Shown here in pieces: positions 34,680 through 42,978 of a stretch of DNA of 64,000 nt. The notes under the pieces were generated by a model that worked only from the letters and a program-made list of their open reading frames with translations, made no database searches and was not told the origin of the DNA. The DNA is from CADEED01 sp020442965 (GTDB lineage: Bacteria; Pseudomonadota; Gammaproteobacteria; Steroidobacterales; Steroidobacteraceae), in NCBI GenBank assembly GCA_041395525.1, contig JAWLAH010000012.1, forward strand, positions 22,332 to 86,331. Reading direction: 5' to 3'. How positions within the stretch are numbered: the stretch's first letter is position 1; each line of letters begins with the position of its first letter. The translations under genes and the position numbers were made by a program.

Positions 34680-35824
34680 CAAGTCACCTCGGCGGCGCGG
34701 TTCGGCAGCGCCTGATAAAGTCCTGCATAGTTCTGCAGCATCCGTTCGAGCGAGTAACGAGTGGTTGCGAGTTCGCGCCCCGCGGCTCCATGGCGTCGGC
34801 GCAACGCGCCATCGCGCGCGTAGCGCGAGATCGCCGCAGCGAGCGCCTCGGCATCGGCCACCGGCACCAGGATACCCGTCGACTCTTCGACTACTTCGAG
34901 ATTGCCACCAGTCGCTGTCGCCACCACGGGCAAGCCGGCGGCCATCGCCTCCAGTATCGTGTTCGAAACACCCTCACGTTGTGAGCCGAGTACGAATATA
35001 TCGAGGCTCGTCAGCAGTTGCGCGACATCGTCGCGCTCACCCGCAAACCACGCCGCACCGCTGCAACCTGCCGCCTCGATCTCCGCCACGGCCTGCGCTC
35101 GCAGCGAGCCCTCGCCCACCATCACGAGTCTGAGATCGATGCCCGCCGGCGCCAGCTCGCGGCGCGCGGCGATGAAGGCACGCGTGAGATTGAGCGGATC
35201 TTTGATCGGCTGAAAGCGCGTCACGCTACCGACCGTAACCACCGCGTCGTTGGCGCGAGGGCCCGGTGTGTGCGACTGAAATTTGCCAACATCGACACCA
35301 TTGTAGATCTGGGTGATCGATGCACGCCGAATTCCGCACGCTGCGCTAAGCCATTGCGCAAGATCGCGCGACACCGCGACCCACCGTGTGACGACGACAC
35401 TGAGCATGCGCCGCAGTACCTGATATTTGCGCACCGTGCCATCCGGATCGTTGATGTCGCGGCCATGCTCACCGTGCACCCGATAGCGCACTCCCGCGAG
35501 CCAGGCGATCACGAGACAATCGAGAGTCCCGAAGTTGCGCGTATGGACGACATCGGGTCGCAGCCGGCGTAACAACCGCAGCAGACGCCAATACATGCGC
35601 AGGTCGTTACCCGGACGTTTGCCTAGTGCGTGTACGGCAACATCGGCGCGCTGGATGCGCTGACGAAATTCCGTGGCCTCCGTCAGCGCAATGATCGCGT
35701 GCTCAAAGCGATCCGCTGGCAAACCATTGACGAGATTGACCACGCCGTTCTCCAGCCCCCCCGTATCGAAGCGAAACACAATATGCGCGATTCGCATGCG
35801 CGCTGCTGGCACAGCGGCGCTCAT
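34679..35824 (-). CDS. Glycosyltransferase family 4, PEP-CTERM/EpsH1-associated (TIGR03088 type)
   Basis: The protein has 381 residues, starting MSAAVPAARMRIAHIVFRFDTGGLENGVVNLVN, where FDTGGLENGVVNL is the signature of the XrtA-linked 'stp2' sugar transferases. The donor domain contains IYNGVDVGKF, VGSVTRFQPIKDPLNL, LVMVGEGSLR and SQREGVSNTILEAMAAGLPVVATATGG, with the E-x7-E pair. The ATG at 35824 overlaps the stop of the upstream asparagine synthase by four bases; the open frame above it is only the shadow of that gene. In typical XrtA loci this gene follows xrtA directly; here it follows an asparagine synthase gene instead. Confidence 0.94.
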   Translation of the reverse strand: MSAAVPAARMRIAHIVFRFDTGGLENGVVNLVNGLPADRFEHAIIALTEATEFRQRIQRADVAVHALGKRPGNDLRMYWRLLRLLRRLRPDVVHTRNFGTLDCLVIAWLAGVRYRVHGEHGRDINDPDGTVRKYQVLRRMLSVVVTRWVAVSRDLAQWLSAACGIRRASITQIYNGVDVGKFQSHTPGPRANDAVVTVGSVTRFQPIKDPLNLTRAFIAARRELAPAGIDLRLVMVGEGSLRAQAVAEIEAAGCSGAAWFAGERDDVAQLLTSLDIFVLGSQREGVSNTILEAMAAGLPVVATATGGNLEVVEESTGILVPVADAEALAAAISRYARDGALRRRHGAAGRELATTRYSLERMLQNYAGLYQALPNRAAEVT

Positions 35825-37764
35825 GATGCATGCGCCTCGCGCAGGCCAATCGCGAGTTCCTCGCCGAGATCGCCGACGCTCGTGCCATCGAGAAACAGCC
35901 GGCACCATAGTTCCAGATTGACGAGCACTAACAACAGATCGGTGTAGTCCTCGCGATTCGCGTCGTGCAACGCCAGCGATTCCGCGACGGCATCCCAACG
36001 CAGCAGTCCCCGCGATTCCACCGTGGCACGATTGACGAGTTGATCCCGCAGGGGTTTCAGCTCGCGCTTGAACCATTGCCCGAAGGGCGCGCCAAAACCA
36101 CGCTTGCCGCGGCCGATGATCGACGCGGGCACGAGATCGTGCACCGCACGCTTGAGCACCGTCTTGAACTCGCCGGCGGCGAGCTTGTGGCGCGCCGGAA
36201 TCCGCGCGGCCAACTCGACCAATCGGTGATCGAGGAACGGCACACGACACTCGAGCGATTCAGCCATCGTAATCTTGTCAGTCAGTAGCAACAGATCTTC
36301 CGCGAGCTGCGTCTGGGCATCGACGCGCATCAGCCGCAGCAGTTCATCGTCCGCCCGCTCCTCGGCAACCGTCGCGGCAAAGCCATCGTCGGCAAGATAG
36401 TCGGAGCCGAGCAGGTGGCCGACCCGCGCACTGCTCGCGATCTCGAGATAGCTGCGGTACTGCTGCCGCCAATCGAGCTCGCCCGCCTGCACAAACCGCT
36501 TGGCATAGCGCGACAGGTCCATCAGCCGATTCTGCCGACCGCTTGGCAATACCCCTGCCAGCGGTTGCAACACGCCGCGACGCAGCCAGCGCGGGATCAT
36601 CCGATAGCGACGACCGTAGTGCGCACCGAGGTAGCGTGGATAGCCGGCGAACAACTCGTCGCCGCCGACGCCCGAAAGAATGACTGTCACCGACTTGCGC
36701 GCCAGTTGTGAGACGAGATACGTCGTGACCGCAGCACCGTCAGAGATCGGCTCTTCCAGATGCCACAACAGTTTCGGCATCAGCACGGCGAGGTCCGGCG
36801 ACACGAGAATTTCTGTGTGTCTGGTCGCGAAGCGCTTGGCGACCTCGGCCGCGAATGACAACTCGTTGTAGTGCGCGGCCGCTCCATCGCCACCATAGCC
36901 GATCGAGTAGGTATTCACCGGGCCTGCGATACGCTGCGCCATCAATCCGACGATCGCGCTCGAATCGAGTCCGCCGCTCAGGAACGCGCCGAGCGGCACG
37001 TCGGAGACGAGATGCTCGTCGACCGACCGTTCGAGCTCCCTGCGAACTTGTCTGGCCCAGTCGTCAGCCGGGACCGACTGATCAACGCTATCGGGTAGCG
37101 CCCAATAGCGCTCGCTGCGCGCGCTACCATTCTCCCAGACCAGACGGGCCGCGGGTGGCAGCTTGCGAATCCCTGCGAACAGCGTGCGCGGCGCGGTGCA
37201 GTATCCTAACGACAGATACTCACCCAGCGCGCTGCGATCGATACCGGCCCGCAGCAGTGGCAAAGTCAGTAGCGCCTTGACTTCGGACGCAAAAGCCAGG
37301 TATCCGTCCTTCTCGGCTATATATAGTGGCTTCTGACCGAGCCGGTCGCGCACCAGTATCAGTCGCCGACGGGTGGCGTCCCACAAGGCGATGGCGTACA
37401 TGCCACTCAAGTACTCGACGAACGAGTCGCCGTACTCTTCGTAGAGATGCACGACGACTTCGGTATCGCTCAAGGTCCGAAAGCGATGGCCACGCCGCTC
37501 AAGGTCGGCCCGCAGACCGCGAAAGTTGTAGATCTCGCCGTTGCAGACGACCCAGACTGTGTCGTCTTCGTTGGCAATCGGCTGATGGCCGCCCGCGAGA
37601 TCGATGATCGACAAGCGCCGCATGCCGATGATGGCGTGCTCGGCGGCATGAAAGCCCTGGTCGTCAGGCCCACGGTGGATGATAGCGTCCGCCATCGTGC
37701 GCACGTTCTCGAGGCCGATACGTCCGAGACCCGACGCGCGCGCGATGCCGACGATGCCGCACAT
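35821..37764 (-). CDS. Asparagine synthase (glutamine-hydrolysing) family amidotransferase 2
   Basis: The protein has 647 residues and is complete. MCGIVGIARA supplies Cys2; AIIHRGPDDQGF and VCNGEIYNFRGL complete the glutaminase site. The synthase domain has FLSGGLDSSAIVGLM, SGVGGDELFAGYPR and GRGKRGFGAPFGQWFKRE. It resembles AsnB-like enzymes that amidate sugar acids or bacillosamine-type compounds more than housekeeping AsnB, judging by its place. It follows the FemAB gene after 12 bases and is coupled to the next glycosyltransferase. It occupies the slot where the exosortase gene usually lies in XrtA clusters. Confidence 0.92.
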   Translation of the reverse strand: MCGIVGIARASGLGRIGLENVRTMADAIIHRGPDDQGFHAAEHAIIGMRRLSIIDLAGGHQPIANEDDTVWVVCNGEIYNFRGLRADLERRGHRFRTLSDTEVVVHLYEEYGDSFVEYLSGMYAIALWDATRRRLILVRDRLGQKPLYIAEKDGYLAFASEVKALLTLPLLRAGIDRSALGEYLSLGYCTAPRTLFAGIRKLPPAARLVWENGSARSERYWALPDSVDQSVPADDWARQVRRELERSVDEHLVSDVPLGAFLSGGLDSSAIVGLMAQRIAGPVNTYSIGYGGDGAAAHYNELSFAAEVAKRFATRHTEILVSPDLAVLMPKLLWHLEEPISDGAAVTTYLVSQLARKSVTVILSGVGGDELFAGYPRYLGAHYGRRYRMIPRWLRRGVLQPLAGVLPSGRQNRLMDLSRYAKRFVQAGELDWRQQYRSYLEIASSARVGHLLGSDYLADDGFAATVAEERADDELLRLMRVDAQTQLAEDLLLLTDKITMAESLECRVPFLDHRLVELAARIPARHKLAAGEFKTVLKRAVHDLVPASIIGRGKRGFGAPFGQWFKRELKPLRDQLVNRATVESRGLLRWDAVAESLALHDANREDYTDLLLVLVNLELWCRLFLDGTSVGDLGEELAIGLREAHAS

Positions 37765-37776
37765 GTCAGCGGTGCC

Positions 37777-38829
37777 TCAGGGCAGATTGCCGATCAGGCG
37801 GCTGCTGAGCCAGGACGCGACCGGTACCGGTAACCGCTTCCAGGCGGCGACAGCGAGCGCGTACTTGGGATTTTGCGGATTGAGCTGTGGTAGTTCCGCG
37901 CCGGATTTCAGCCAATAATGCCAATACAACTGCTGCGGCTCGGCACCCCACTGACGCTTGAAGCGAAACGTACCGCTGTCACGCGTACAGCGACCGAAGT
38001 CGAAATGGGCGAGCCCGAGCTCTACTGCATGCTCGATCACGGTGGCATAGAGCAGCATGTTGACACCCGATCGATTCACTTCGCGCAGACTGCTCGCCCA
38101 TGGAATCTCCATGGTGTCGCCGTGGCAAATGACGAGGCCCGCCGCCACGGCACGGCCATCGAGTCGCACGATCGCGATCCGCGCCGTGTCGCCACAGATG
38201 CGCATGATCTCGGCGAAGAATGCGAGTGGATAGGAGGGCGTGCCGAGATCGCGCATATTGCGCGCCAACACGGCGTGGAAATCATCCAGCAACTCGGCGC
38301 CGCCCATTGTGGCGACCGCACCGTCGCGGGTTGGCCGCTTGATCTGCGAACGCACTTTGGCGCCTAACTGTTTGTTGAGCACCGCGACGCTGTTCGGCAG
38401 TGGCAACACCAGCGTCACTTTGTCCTGTCGCGATGGCCAATGCGGCACGTGATCGGCTCGATGCCGCAGTTCGGCGTGGCGCACACCGAGCTGCTCGGCG
38501 AGCGACTGGCAGTACTCGAAAAGCGCGGCATACGCAGCCGGCGAAACCGCGATCGCACCACCGTAATTGAAATAGGGCAGCGACACCAGAAAATCGCCGA
38601 ACAACGAGCTCTTCAAACGTGTCAGGGGCAGCACGCCCTGTATTGCGCCCGCCGAATTCCGCGTCGCGATGTAGTAGGTCTGCCGGCCGAAAACCTTGGA
38701 GAAGACCGACCGCCAAGCGTACCGATGATAAATCGCAGCACCTGTTTGCCGGCCTACGAACTCATCCCACTCTTCTGCCATTGCCTCCTGCACCAGCTCC
38801 GCACGCAGCGGGGTCGTGGCCGCAGTCAC
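37777..38829 (-). CDS. FemAB family protein, XrtA/PEP-CTERM system-associated
   Basis: The protein has 350 residues with a double GNAT-like fold (FemAB/Acetyltransf_6). It starts ELVQEAMAEEWDEFVGRQTGAAIYHRYAWRSVFSKVFG (family start, read in parts), continues with GVLPLTRLKSSLFGDFLVSLPYFNYGG and VNMLLYATVIEHAVELGL, and ends HFDFGRCTRDSGTFRFKRQWG, which is typical of TIGR03019. Such proteins may add aminoacyl or acyl groups to the glycan precursor. The start is GTG at 38829. It follows the kinase gene after a 28-base gap. Confidence 0.92.
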   Translation of the reverse strand: MTAATTPLRAELVQEAMAEEWDEFVGRQTGAAIYHRYAWRSVFSKVFGRQTYYIATRNSAGAIQGVLPLTRLKSSLFGDFLVSLPYFNYGGAIAVSPAAYAALFEYCQSLAEQLGVRHAELRHRADHVPHWPSRQDKVTLVLPLPNSVAVLNKQLGAKVRSQIKRPTRDGAVATMGGAELLDDFHAVLARNMRDLGTPSYPLAFFAEIMRICGDTARIAIVRLDGRAVAAGLVICHGDTMEIPWASSLREVNRSGVNMLLYATVIEHAVELGLAHFDFGRCTRDSGTFRFKRQWGAEPQQLYWHYWLKSGAELPQLNPQNPKYALAVAAWKRLPVPVASWLSSRLIGNLP

Positions 38830-38857
38830 GGTAATGCTTGTGCTCTATTCACGAGCG

Positions 38858-39694
38858 CTAACCAACATCGTCGCCGTAGTTGGCGTATTCACCATAATAC
38901 CCGACCAGCGACGAGCGCCGCGTCTGGTTGATGATGCAGCGTACCAGCGGACCGCCCGGCACCTGGGCAAGCGCATCCTGCACGGTGCCGCGCAAGGTGT
39001 GATCGGCGCGTATCACGAAAACCACTTGGCCCACGCCGCGTGCCAGCACCTGCGCCTCGGTGCGCGCCAGTACGGGCGGTGAATCGATCAAGAGGATGCG
39101 CCCCGGGTAGGCCTCCAGAAACCAGCTCACGAGGCGCGCAAACCCGGGACCCGCGAGCGCTTCCGGCCCGTTCGGGATTCGCTCACCCGAAGGCAGTAGC
39201 GAGAAGCGCGGAATATTGGTATCCACGACGACCTGACTCGGCGACATCTCTGGGTTGCGGAGCAGATCGGTGAGTCCGGGCCGTCCGACCGCTCCGCACA
39301 ACATGGACAACTGGCAACGTTCGATGTCGCCATCGACGAGCAGCACGCCCGAGCCCTGTTCGTGCGCAATGCTGAGCGCGAGATTCAAGGTCGTGAACGT
39401 CTTGCCCTCTTCCGGCACTGAACTGGTCACAAGTACCAGATCTCCGTCCGGAATCTGCTCGGCCTCGGCGCCGAAAGCGGCGGCGAGTACTGGCCACTTG
39501 ATGCGGCGGAAGTCTTCCTCGCGACGGCGCACTTCGAGTTCATCGTAAGGCAGGACGCCGTATCGCCGCAGGTTCTCGAGATCGATCGTGATCGATTCGC
39601 GCGCCTGCGTGACTGCAGCGGAATCCCGATTCTGCACCGGCCACTCGCCACCCGGTGGTCTGAGCCGCCGAATATTCTTGTCCACGATACTCAT
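38858..39694 (-). CDS. Tyrosine autokinase, XrtA-associated exopolysaccharide type (BY-kinase)
   Basis: The protein has 278 residues and forms the cytoplasmic kinase half of a split Wzc system. Walker A is TSSVPEEGKTFTT (residues 90-102), Walker A' is VLLVDGDIERC, and Walker B is ILLIDSPPV. The C-terminal tyrosine cluster VGYYGEYANYG is the expected autophosphorylation site. It is the TIGR03018 type. Its partner, the chain-length determinant, is the next gene upstream with a 42-base gap. Phosphorylation cycles would control polymer length and export through the Wza-like protein encoded at 4410. Walker A' carries Gly-Asp in place of the usual Ala-Asp, a minor change. Confidence 0.93.
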   Translation of the reverse strand: MSIVDKNIRRLRPPGGEWPVQNRDSAAVTQARESITIDLENLRRYGVLPYDELEVRRREEDFRRIKWPVLAAAFGAEAEQIPDGDLVLVTSSVPEEGKTFTTLNLALSIAHEQGSGVLLVDGDIERCQLSMLCGAVGRPGLTDLLRNPEMSPSQVVVDTNIPRFSLLPSGERIPNGPEALAGPGFARLVSWFLEAYPGRILLIDSPPVLARTEAQVLARGVGQVVFVIRADHTLRGTVQDALAQVPGGPLVRCIINQTRRSSLVGYYGEYANYGDDVG

Positions 39695-39736
39695 GACGTT
39701 AACCGTTCCCTAGTTGTGCGCCACGCAGGAAGCACC

Positions 39737-41293
39737 TCATATGACCCGCAGCAACACGACGTTCAGCAAGTAGGCGCCGATCAAGAGCGCCAGACAGCCC
39801 GTCACCAACACGCCATCGCGCCGGTACCAGGGAGTCAAGGTCGCATCGAAACTACGCGCAACCGAGCCGAGTACACGCAGGCCGAGAGCGGACTGCACAT
39901 CACGACGTGAAGAAAACACGGGCCGCAGCAGATTGAGGAGAAATGCGGCTGCCACCCCAACACCGAACGCGAGCATGGCTACCAACGTGAACAAGAGCAT
40001 GCGATTAGGTTCGTCCGGCACCAGCGGCACCACGGGCGGATCGACGATCCGGAACTTGAGCTTGTCGGTATTCTCATCCGCCTGCTCGGAAATGCGCGCC
40101 GATTCCAGACGTGTCACCAGTGCGGTGTACTGGGTGCGGTTCACTTCGTAATCACGATTGAGCTGAGCCAGCTGCGCCTCGACTTCCGGTGCAACGGTCA
40201 CGCGCGAGCGCAACCGCGCCAGCTGCGCCTGCAATTGCCCGAGCTGCCCACGCACCTCGGCCAGCTCCGCATTTGTCTGACTGAGTGACACGCGAATGGT
40301 CTGATAAACCGGATTGATCGCCAGACGTTGTGAATTGGTCGCTCCAGTGCCTTCCTGCGTCGGGAACATCACGCCCGCAGCGCCGCCTTGCTCGCGCAGC
40401 CGGCGATTCTCCGCTTTCATGCGCTTGATCGTCTCGAGGCCCGAAACGATGTCGGGATGTTTGTCCGTGTACTGCAGGCGCAGCTGATCGACCTTGGCCT
40501 GCAGCTCCGCGATTTGACCGTCGTACGGGCCCGAGTCGGCCGATGACTGCAGGGCACCAAAGGTAGGTGACTCGCCATCGAGCTGGCGCTCGAGCTCGCG
40601 CCGACGCTCGCTGAGCTGCTTGCTGCGTGTCTGCAGCGCCTCGACATTGGTCATGAGCTGCTGCATCGAAGTGTAGTAATCGCCTGTCTGGCCGGGCATC
40701 ACCCCGATGTTCTTTTGCTTGAAGCTCGCCAACGCTTCCTCGGCCTGACGCAACCGTTGCTCGTATGCCTTGATCTGTTCGGTGAGAAACTGCTGCGCAC
40801 CAGTACTGTCGTCGCGCTTATAGCCGACAGTAGCGCGAACGAAATCGTCGAGCAATTTGGTGACTACCCGATGGGCCATGACCGGGTCGGTATTGCGATA
40901 GGCCAGCGTATAGACGCCGTCACGATTGCCGCTGACAAAAATTCGCCGTGACAATTCCGAAACAACCTGCTGCAACTGTGTCGGCGTCAGATCCTTCGGC
41001 GCAAGGCCGGTTTCCTGCGCGACACGCTCGAGGCTCGGTCGCGCCAGCAGCAGCGTATGCATCATATCGAGATCGGTATTGCTGTCGGTACCGACCGCCA
41101 GCCCCGACAGCAGCGGTCGCAGGACTGTCTCCGTATCGACGTAAACGCGCGCCTTGGCCTGATAGATATCCCGCATCGACCAGACGTATGCCCAGCCCGC
41201 AAGCGCGAGCGCCCACATCAGCGCGAGCGCCAACCATCTGTACCGCCAGATGCCGAGCAGCGGCGAAACGAATCGATGCGTGTTGGAAATCAT
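39737..41293 (-). CDS. Chain-length determinant (Wzz type), XrtA system-associated
   Basis: The protein has 518 residues. The N-terminal cytoplasmic segment and helix 1 (WRYRWLALALMWALALAGWAYVW) are followed by the Wzz domain (YQAKARVYVDTETVLRPLLSGLAV), long periplasmic coiled coils (about residues 170-370: YEQRLRQAEEALASFKQK, ERRRELERQLDGE, EVRGQLGQLQAQLARLRSR) and a P-x2-P-like segment PVVPLVPDEPNR before helix 2. An extra C-terminal helix ends the chain (DGVLVTGCLALLIGAYLLNVV). It is the TIGR03007 type and lacks a fused kinase, which is the separate next gene. The ATG at 41293 directly precedes the membrane-proximal part. It is the first gene of the large minus-strand chain. Confidence 0.93.
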   Translation of the reverse strand: MISNTHRFVSPLLGIWRYRWLALALMWALALAGWAYVWSMRDIYQAKARVYVDTETVLRPLLSGLAVGTDSNTDLDMMHTLLLARPSLERVAQETGLAPKDLTPTQLQQVVSELSRRIFVSGNRDGVYTLAYRNTDPVMAHRVVTKLLDDFVRATVGYKRDDSTGAQQFLTEQIKAYEQRLRQAEEALASFKQKNIGVMPGQTGDYYTSMQQLMTNVEALQTRSKQLSERRRELERQLDGESPTFGALQSSADSGPYDGQIAELQAKVDQLRLQYTDKHPDIVSGLETIKRMKAENRRLREQGGAAGVMFPTQEGTGATNSQRLAINPVYQTIRVSLSQTNAELAEVRGQLGQLQAQLARLRSRVTVAPEVEAQLAQLNRDYEVNRTQYTALVTRLESARISEQADENTDKLKFRIVDPPVVPLVPDEPNRMLLFTLVAMLAFGVGVAAAFLLNLLRPVFSSRRDVQSALGLRVLGSVARSFDATLTPWYRRDGVLVTGCLALLIGAYLLNVVLLRVI

Positions 41294-41440
41294 GGTCAGA
41301 AGTATCCACGGGCTCGGCGCGACCCTGCGCGAACCGCAGCTCAAATTCGACCGTCAGATTATCACGCTGAAGGCCCGTACCTCGCTATCGGAGTGCGTCC
41401 TGCGGCTCAAAAAAAGTGCTGTGATTCGAATACTCGCGAT

Positions 41441-41460
41441 CCTGTGAGATGCATCACAGG
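41441..41460. promoter_or_regulatory. CRP/Vfr/Clp-type operator, perfect palindrome
   Basis: CCTGTGA and TCACAGG form a perfect seven-base inverted repeat around the six bases GATGCA. The core TGTGA-N6-TCACA is the full consensus of CRP-family regulators. It lies between the divergent chain-length determinant gene (start 41293) and the glycosyltransferase gene (probable start 41542). No -10 box at a standard class I or II distance was evident on either strand, so activator or repressor action is open. Confidence 0.7.
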
Positions 41461-41541
41461 CCGCACCCCCCATTTGTGGCCTCACATGCTGCGTGCAGTG
41501 CATCAACGCAGCGGTACAACGGATGCGGTATCGTCCGGCCC

Positions 41542-42747
41542 TTGCGCATCCTGGTAGTCAGCAGCCTCTTTCCGCACGCAGCCGCGCCAAACGCCGGGCT
41601 GTTCATTCGTGAGCGCATGTTCCGCGTGGCGCGTGCCGGCGTACCGCTCAGAGTGCTGGCGCCGCAGTCGTGGTCACCGCTCGATCGCGTCGGTCGGCTG
41701 TTCCGCGGGCAATTCCGCGCGTTGGGGGCCCCGCACGAGATTTCCGACGGCGTGGTCATCGATCGGCCGCGTGCCCTGTCCATCCCGATGGTCCTGAAAA
41801 GCTGGGATGGACCCCTGATGGCGCGCTCGGTGCAGCGCACATTTGACCGCATCGTCGAGGAATTCCAGCCAACAATCCTTGATGCACATTTTCTGTACCC
41901 GACTGTCAACGCCACGCGCGCGCTCGCCAGGCGCCACAACCTGCCCTATGTCGTGACCGTGCGCGGTAGCGCCGACGAATGGTTGATCGGGACCTCCTGC
42001 GAGCGGCGCTTGGTCGAAACCTTGCGCGATGCCGCGCATGTCATCAGCGTGTCCGCCGCGCTCAAACGCAATGTCGTCGAGCACCTCGTGGGGGACGCGA
42101 CACCGTGCACGGTGATCGGCAACGGCGTCGATCTCGAGAAATTCCGCCCACTCGATCGTGAACGAGCACGCGCCGAGCTCAGGATCGATCGCGCAGCGTC
42201 CGTGCTGATCGGCGTCGGCGGACTGGTTGAGCGCAAGGGTTTTCACCGGATTATCCCGCTGCTGCCAAAGCTGCAGCGCCAGTTCCCAAAGCTTGTCATG
42301 CTGATCGTCGGTGGCGGCACGACCATGCAGGACATGCGTCCCCAGCTCGAGGATTTGGCGGCCAAAGCGGGTGCGACCGACATGGTGCGATTCTGTGGGC
42401 CGCAACCGCCGGACAAGCTGGCACTGTATTACTCGGCGGCCGACGTCTTCGCGCTTGCCACGGCGCACGAGGGCTGGGCCAACGTATTTCTCGAGGCGAT
42501 GGCCTGCGGATTGCCGGTCGTCACGACGCGCGTGGGCGGCAACGCCGAAGTCGTGTGCGACGACCGTCTCGGCAGTCTGGTCGATTTCTTCGATGCGGAG
42601 CGGTTCACCGACGCGCTCGGTGCAGCGCTAGCGCGCGCCTGGGACCGCCAGGCGATCCGCGACTATGCCCGTGCCAATACCTGGGACATGCGCATCGAAC
42701 AGCTCTTGAGTCTGTTCGGCTCGCTGCCGTCGACCCCGCAGCGATAG
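41542..42747 (+). CDS. Glycosyltransferase family 4
   Basis: The protein has 401 residues and a GT-B fold. It begins MRILVVSSLFPHAAAPNAGLFIRERM, the common start of EPS GT4 enzymes. The donor domain has VIGNGVDLEKFRPLD, LIGVGGLVERKGFHRII, LMLIVGGG-like VMLIVGGGTTM, and ATAHEGWANVFLEAMACGLPVVTTRVGGN with the E-x7-E pair. The start is taken as TTG at 41542, because it yields the conserved N-terminus; the ATG at 41449 would add 31 residues that look non-coding and would place the start codon inside the CRP-type palindrome. It ends the EPS region and is followed by a possible terminator. Confidence 0.85.
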   Translation: MRILVVSSLFPHAAAPNAGLFIRERMFRVARAGVPLRVLAPQSWSPLDRVGRLFRGQFRALGAPHEISDGVVIDRPRALSIPMVLKSWDGPLMARSVQRTFDRIVEEFQPTILDAHFLYPTVNATRALARRHNLPYVVTVRGSADEWLIGTSCERRLVETLRDAAHVISVSAALKRNVVEHLVGDATPCTVIGNGVDLEKFRPLDRERARAELRIDRAASVLIGVGGLVERKGFHRIIPLLPKLQRQFPKLVMLIVGGGTTMQDMRPQLEDLAAKAGATDMVRFCGPQPPDKLALYYSAADVFALATAHEGWANVFLEAMACGLPVVTTRVGGNAEVVCDDRLGSLVDFFDAERFTDALGAALARAWDRQAIRDYARANTWDMRIEQLLSLFGSLPSTPQR

Positions 42748-42757
42748 TTCCTGTCTT

Positions 42758-42784
42758 ATCGCGTGCTTACGCACGATTTCTCTA
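42758..42784 (+). terminator. Possible intrinsic terminator after the GT4 gene
   Basis: ATCGCGTGC and GCACGAT can pair around the loop TTAC, leaving a two-base bulge, and are followed by the T-rich TTTCTCTACTTGTT. It starts eleven bases after the glycosyltransferase stop. The stem is short, so it would be a weak terminator. Confidence 0.35.
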
Positions 42785-42888
42785 CTTGTTATATCGCTCG
42801 AGCACGACCCGTATTTAACAATCGACGCGCGGCTGTCGCCGTCTGCCTACAACAGTATTTCGTCGTTGTCTGCCGACATTTTTAATAG

Positions 42889-42931
42889 TGTGATTAAAGT
42901 CACTATCCTCCGTCCACTTTCGTTCTACAAA
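42889..42931 (+). promoter_or_regulatory. CRP-like site with class II-spaced -10 box
   Basis: TGTGA-TTAAAG-TCACT at 42889-42904 matches the CRP-family consensus at nine of ten half-site bases. TACAAA at 42926-42931 matches four of six bases of a sigma-70 -10 box. If that box occupies -12 to -7, the start of transcription is 42938 and the site is centred at -41.5, the class II position. The lipoprotein gene starts 40 bases further on. No good -35 is present, which is usual for activator-dependent promoters. Confidence 0.5.
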
Positions 42932-42978
42932 GCTGCCCAATGTTTGAGCGCTCACCTAGAACACCCGGACGGGGCACC

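Noticed and set aside
33225..34715. Open frame of almost 500 codons on the plus strand.
   Set aside because: It lies fully antisense to amidotransferase 1, whose motifs are intact, and its own product has no recognisable pattern.
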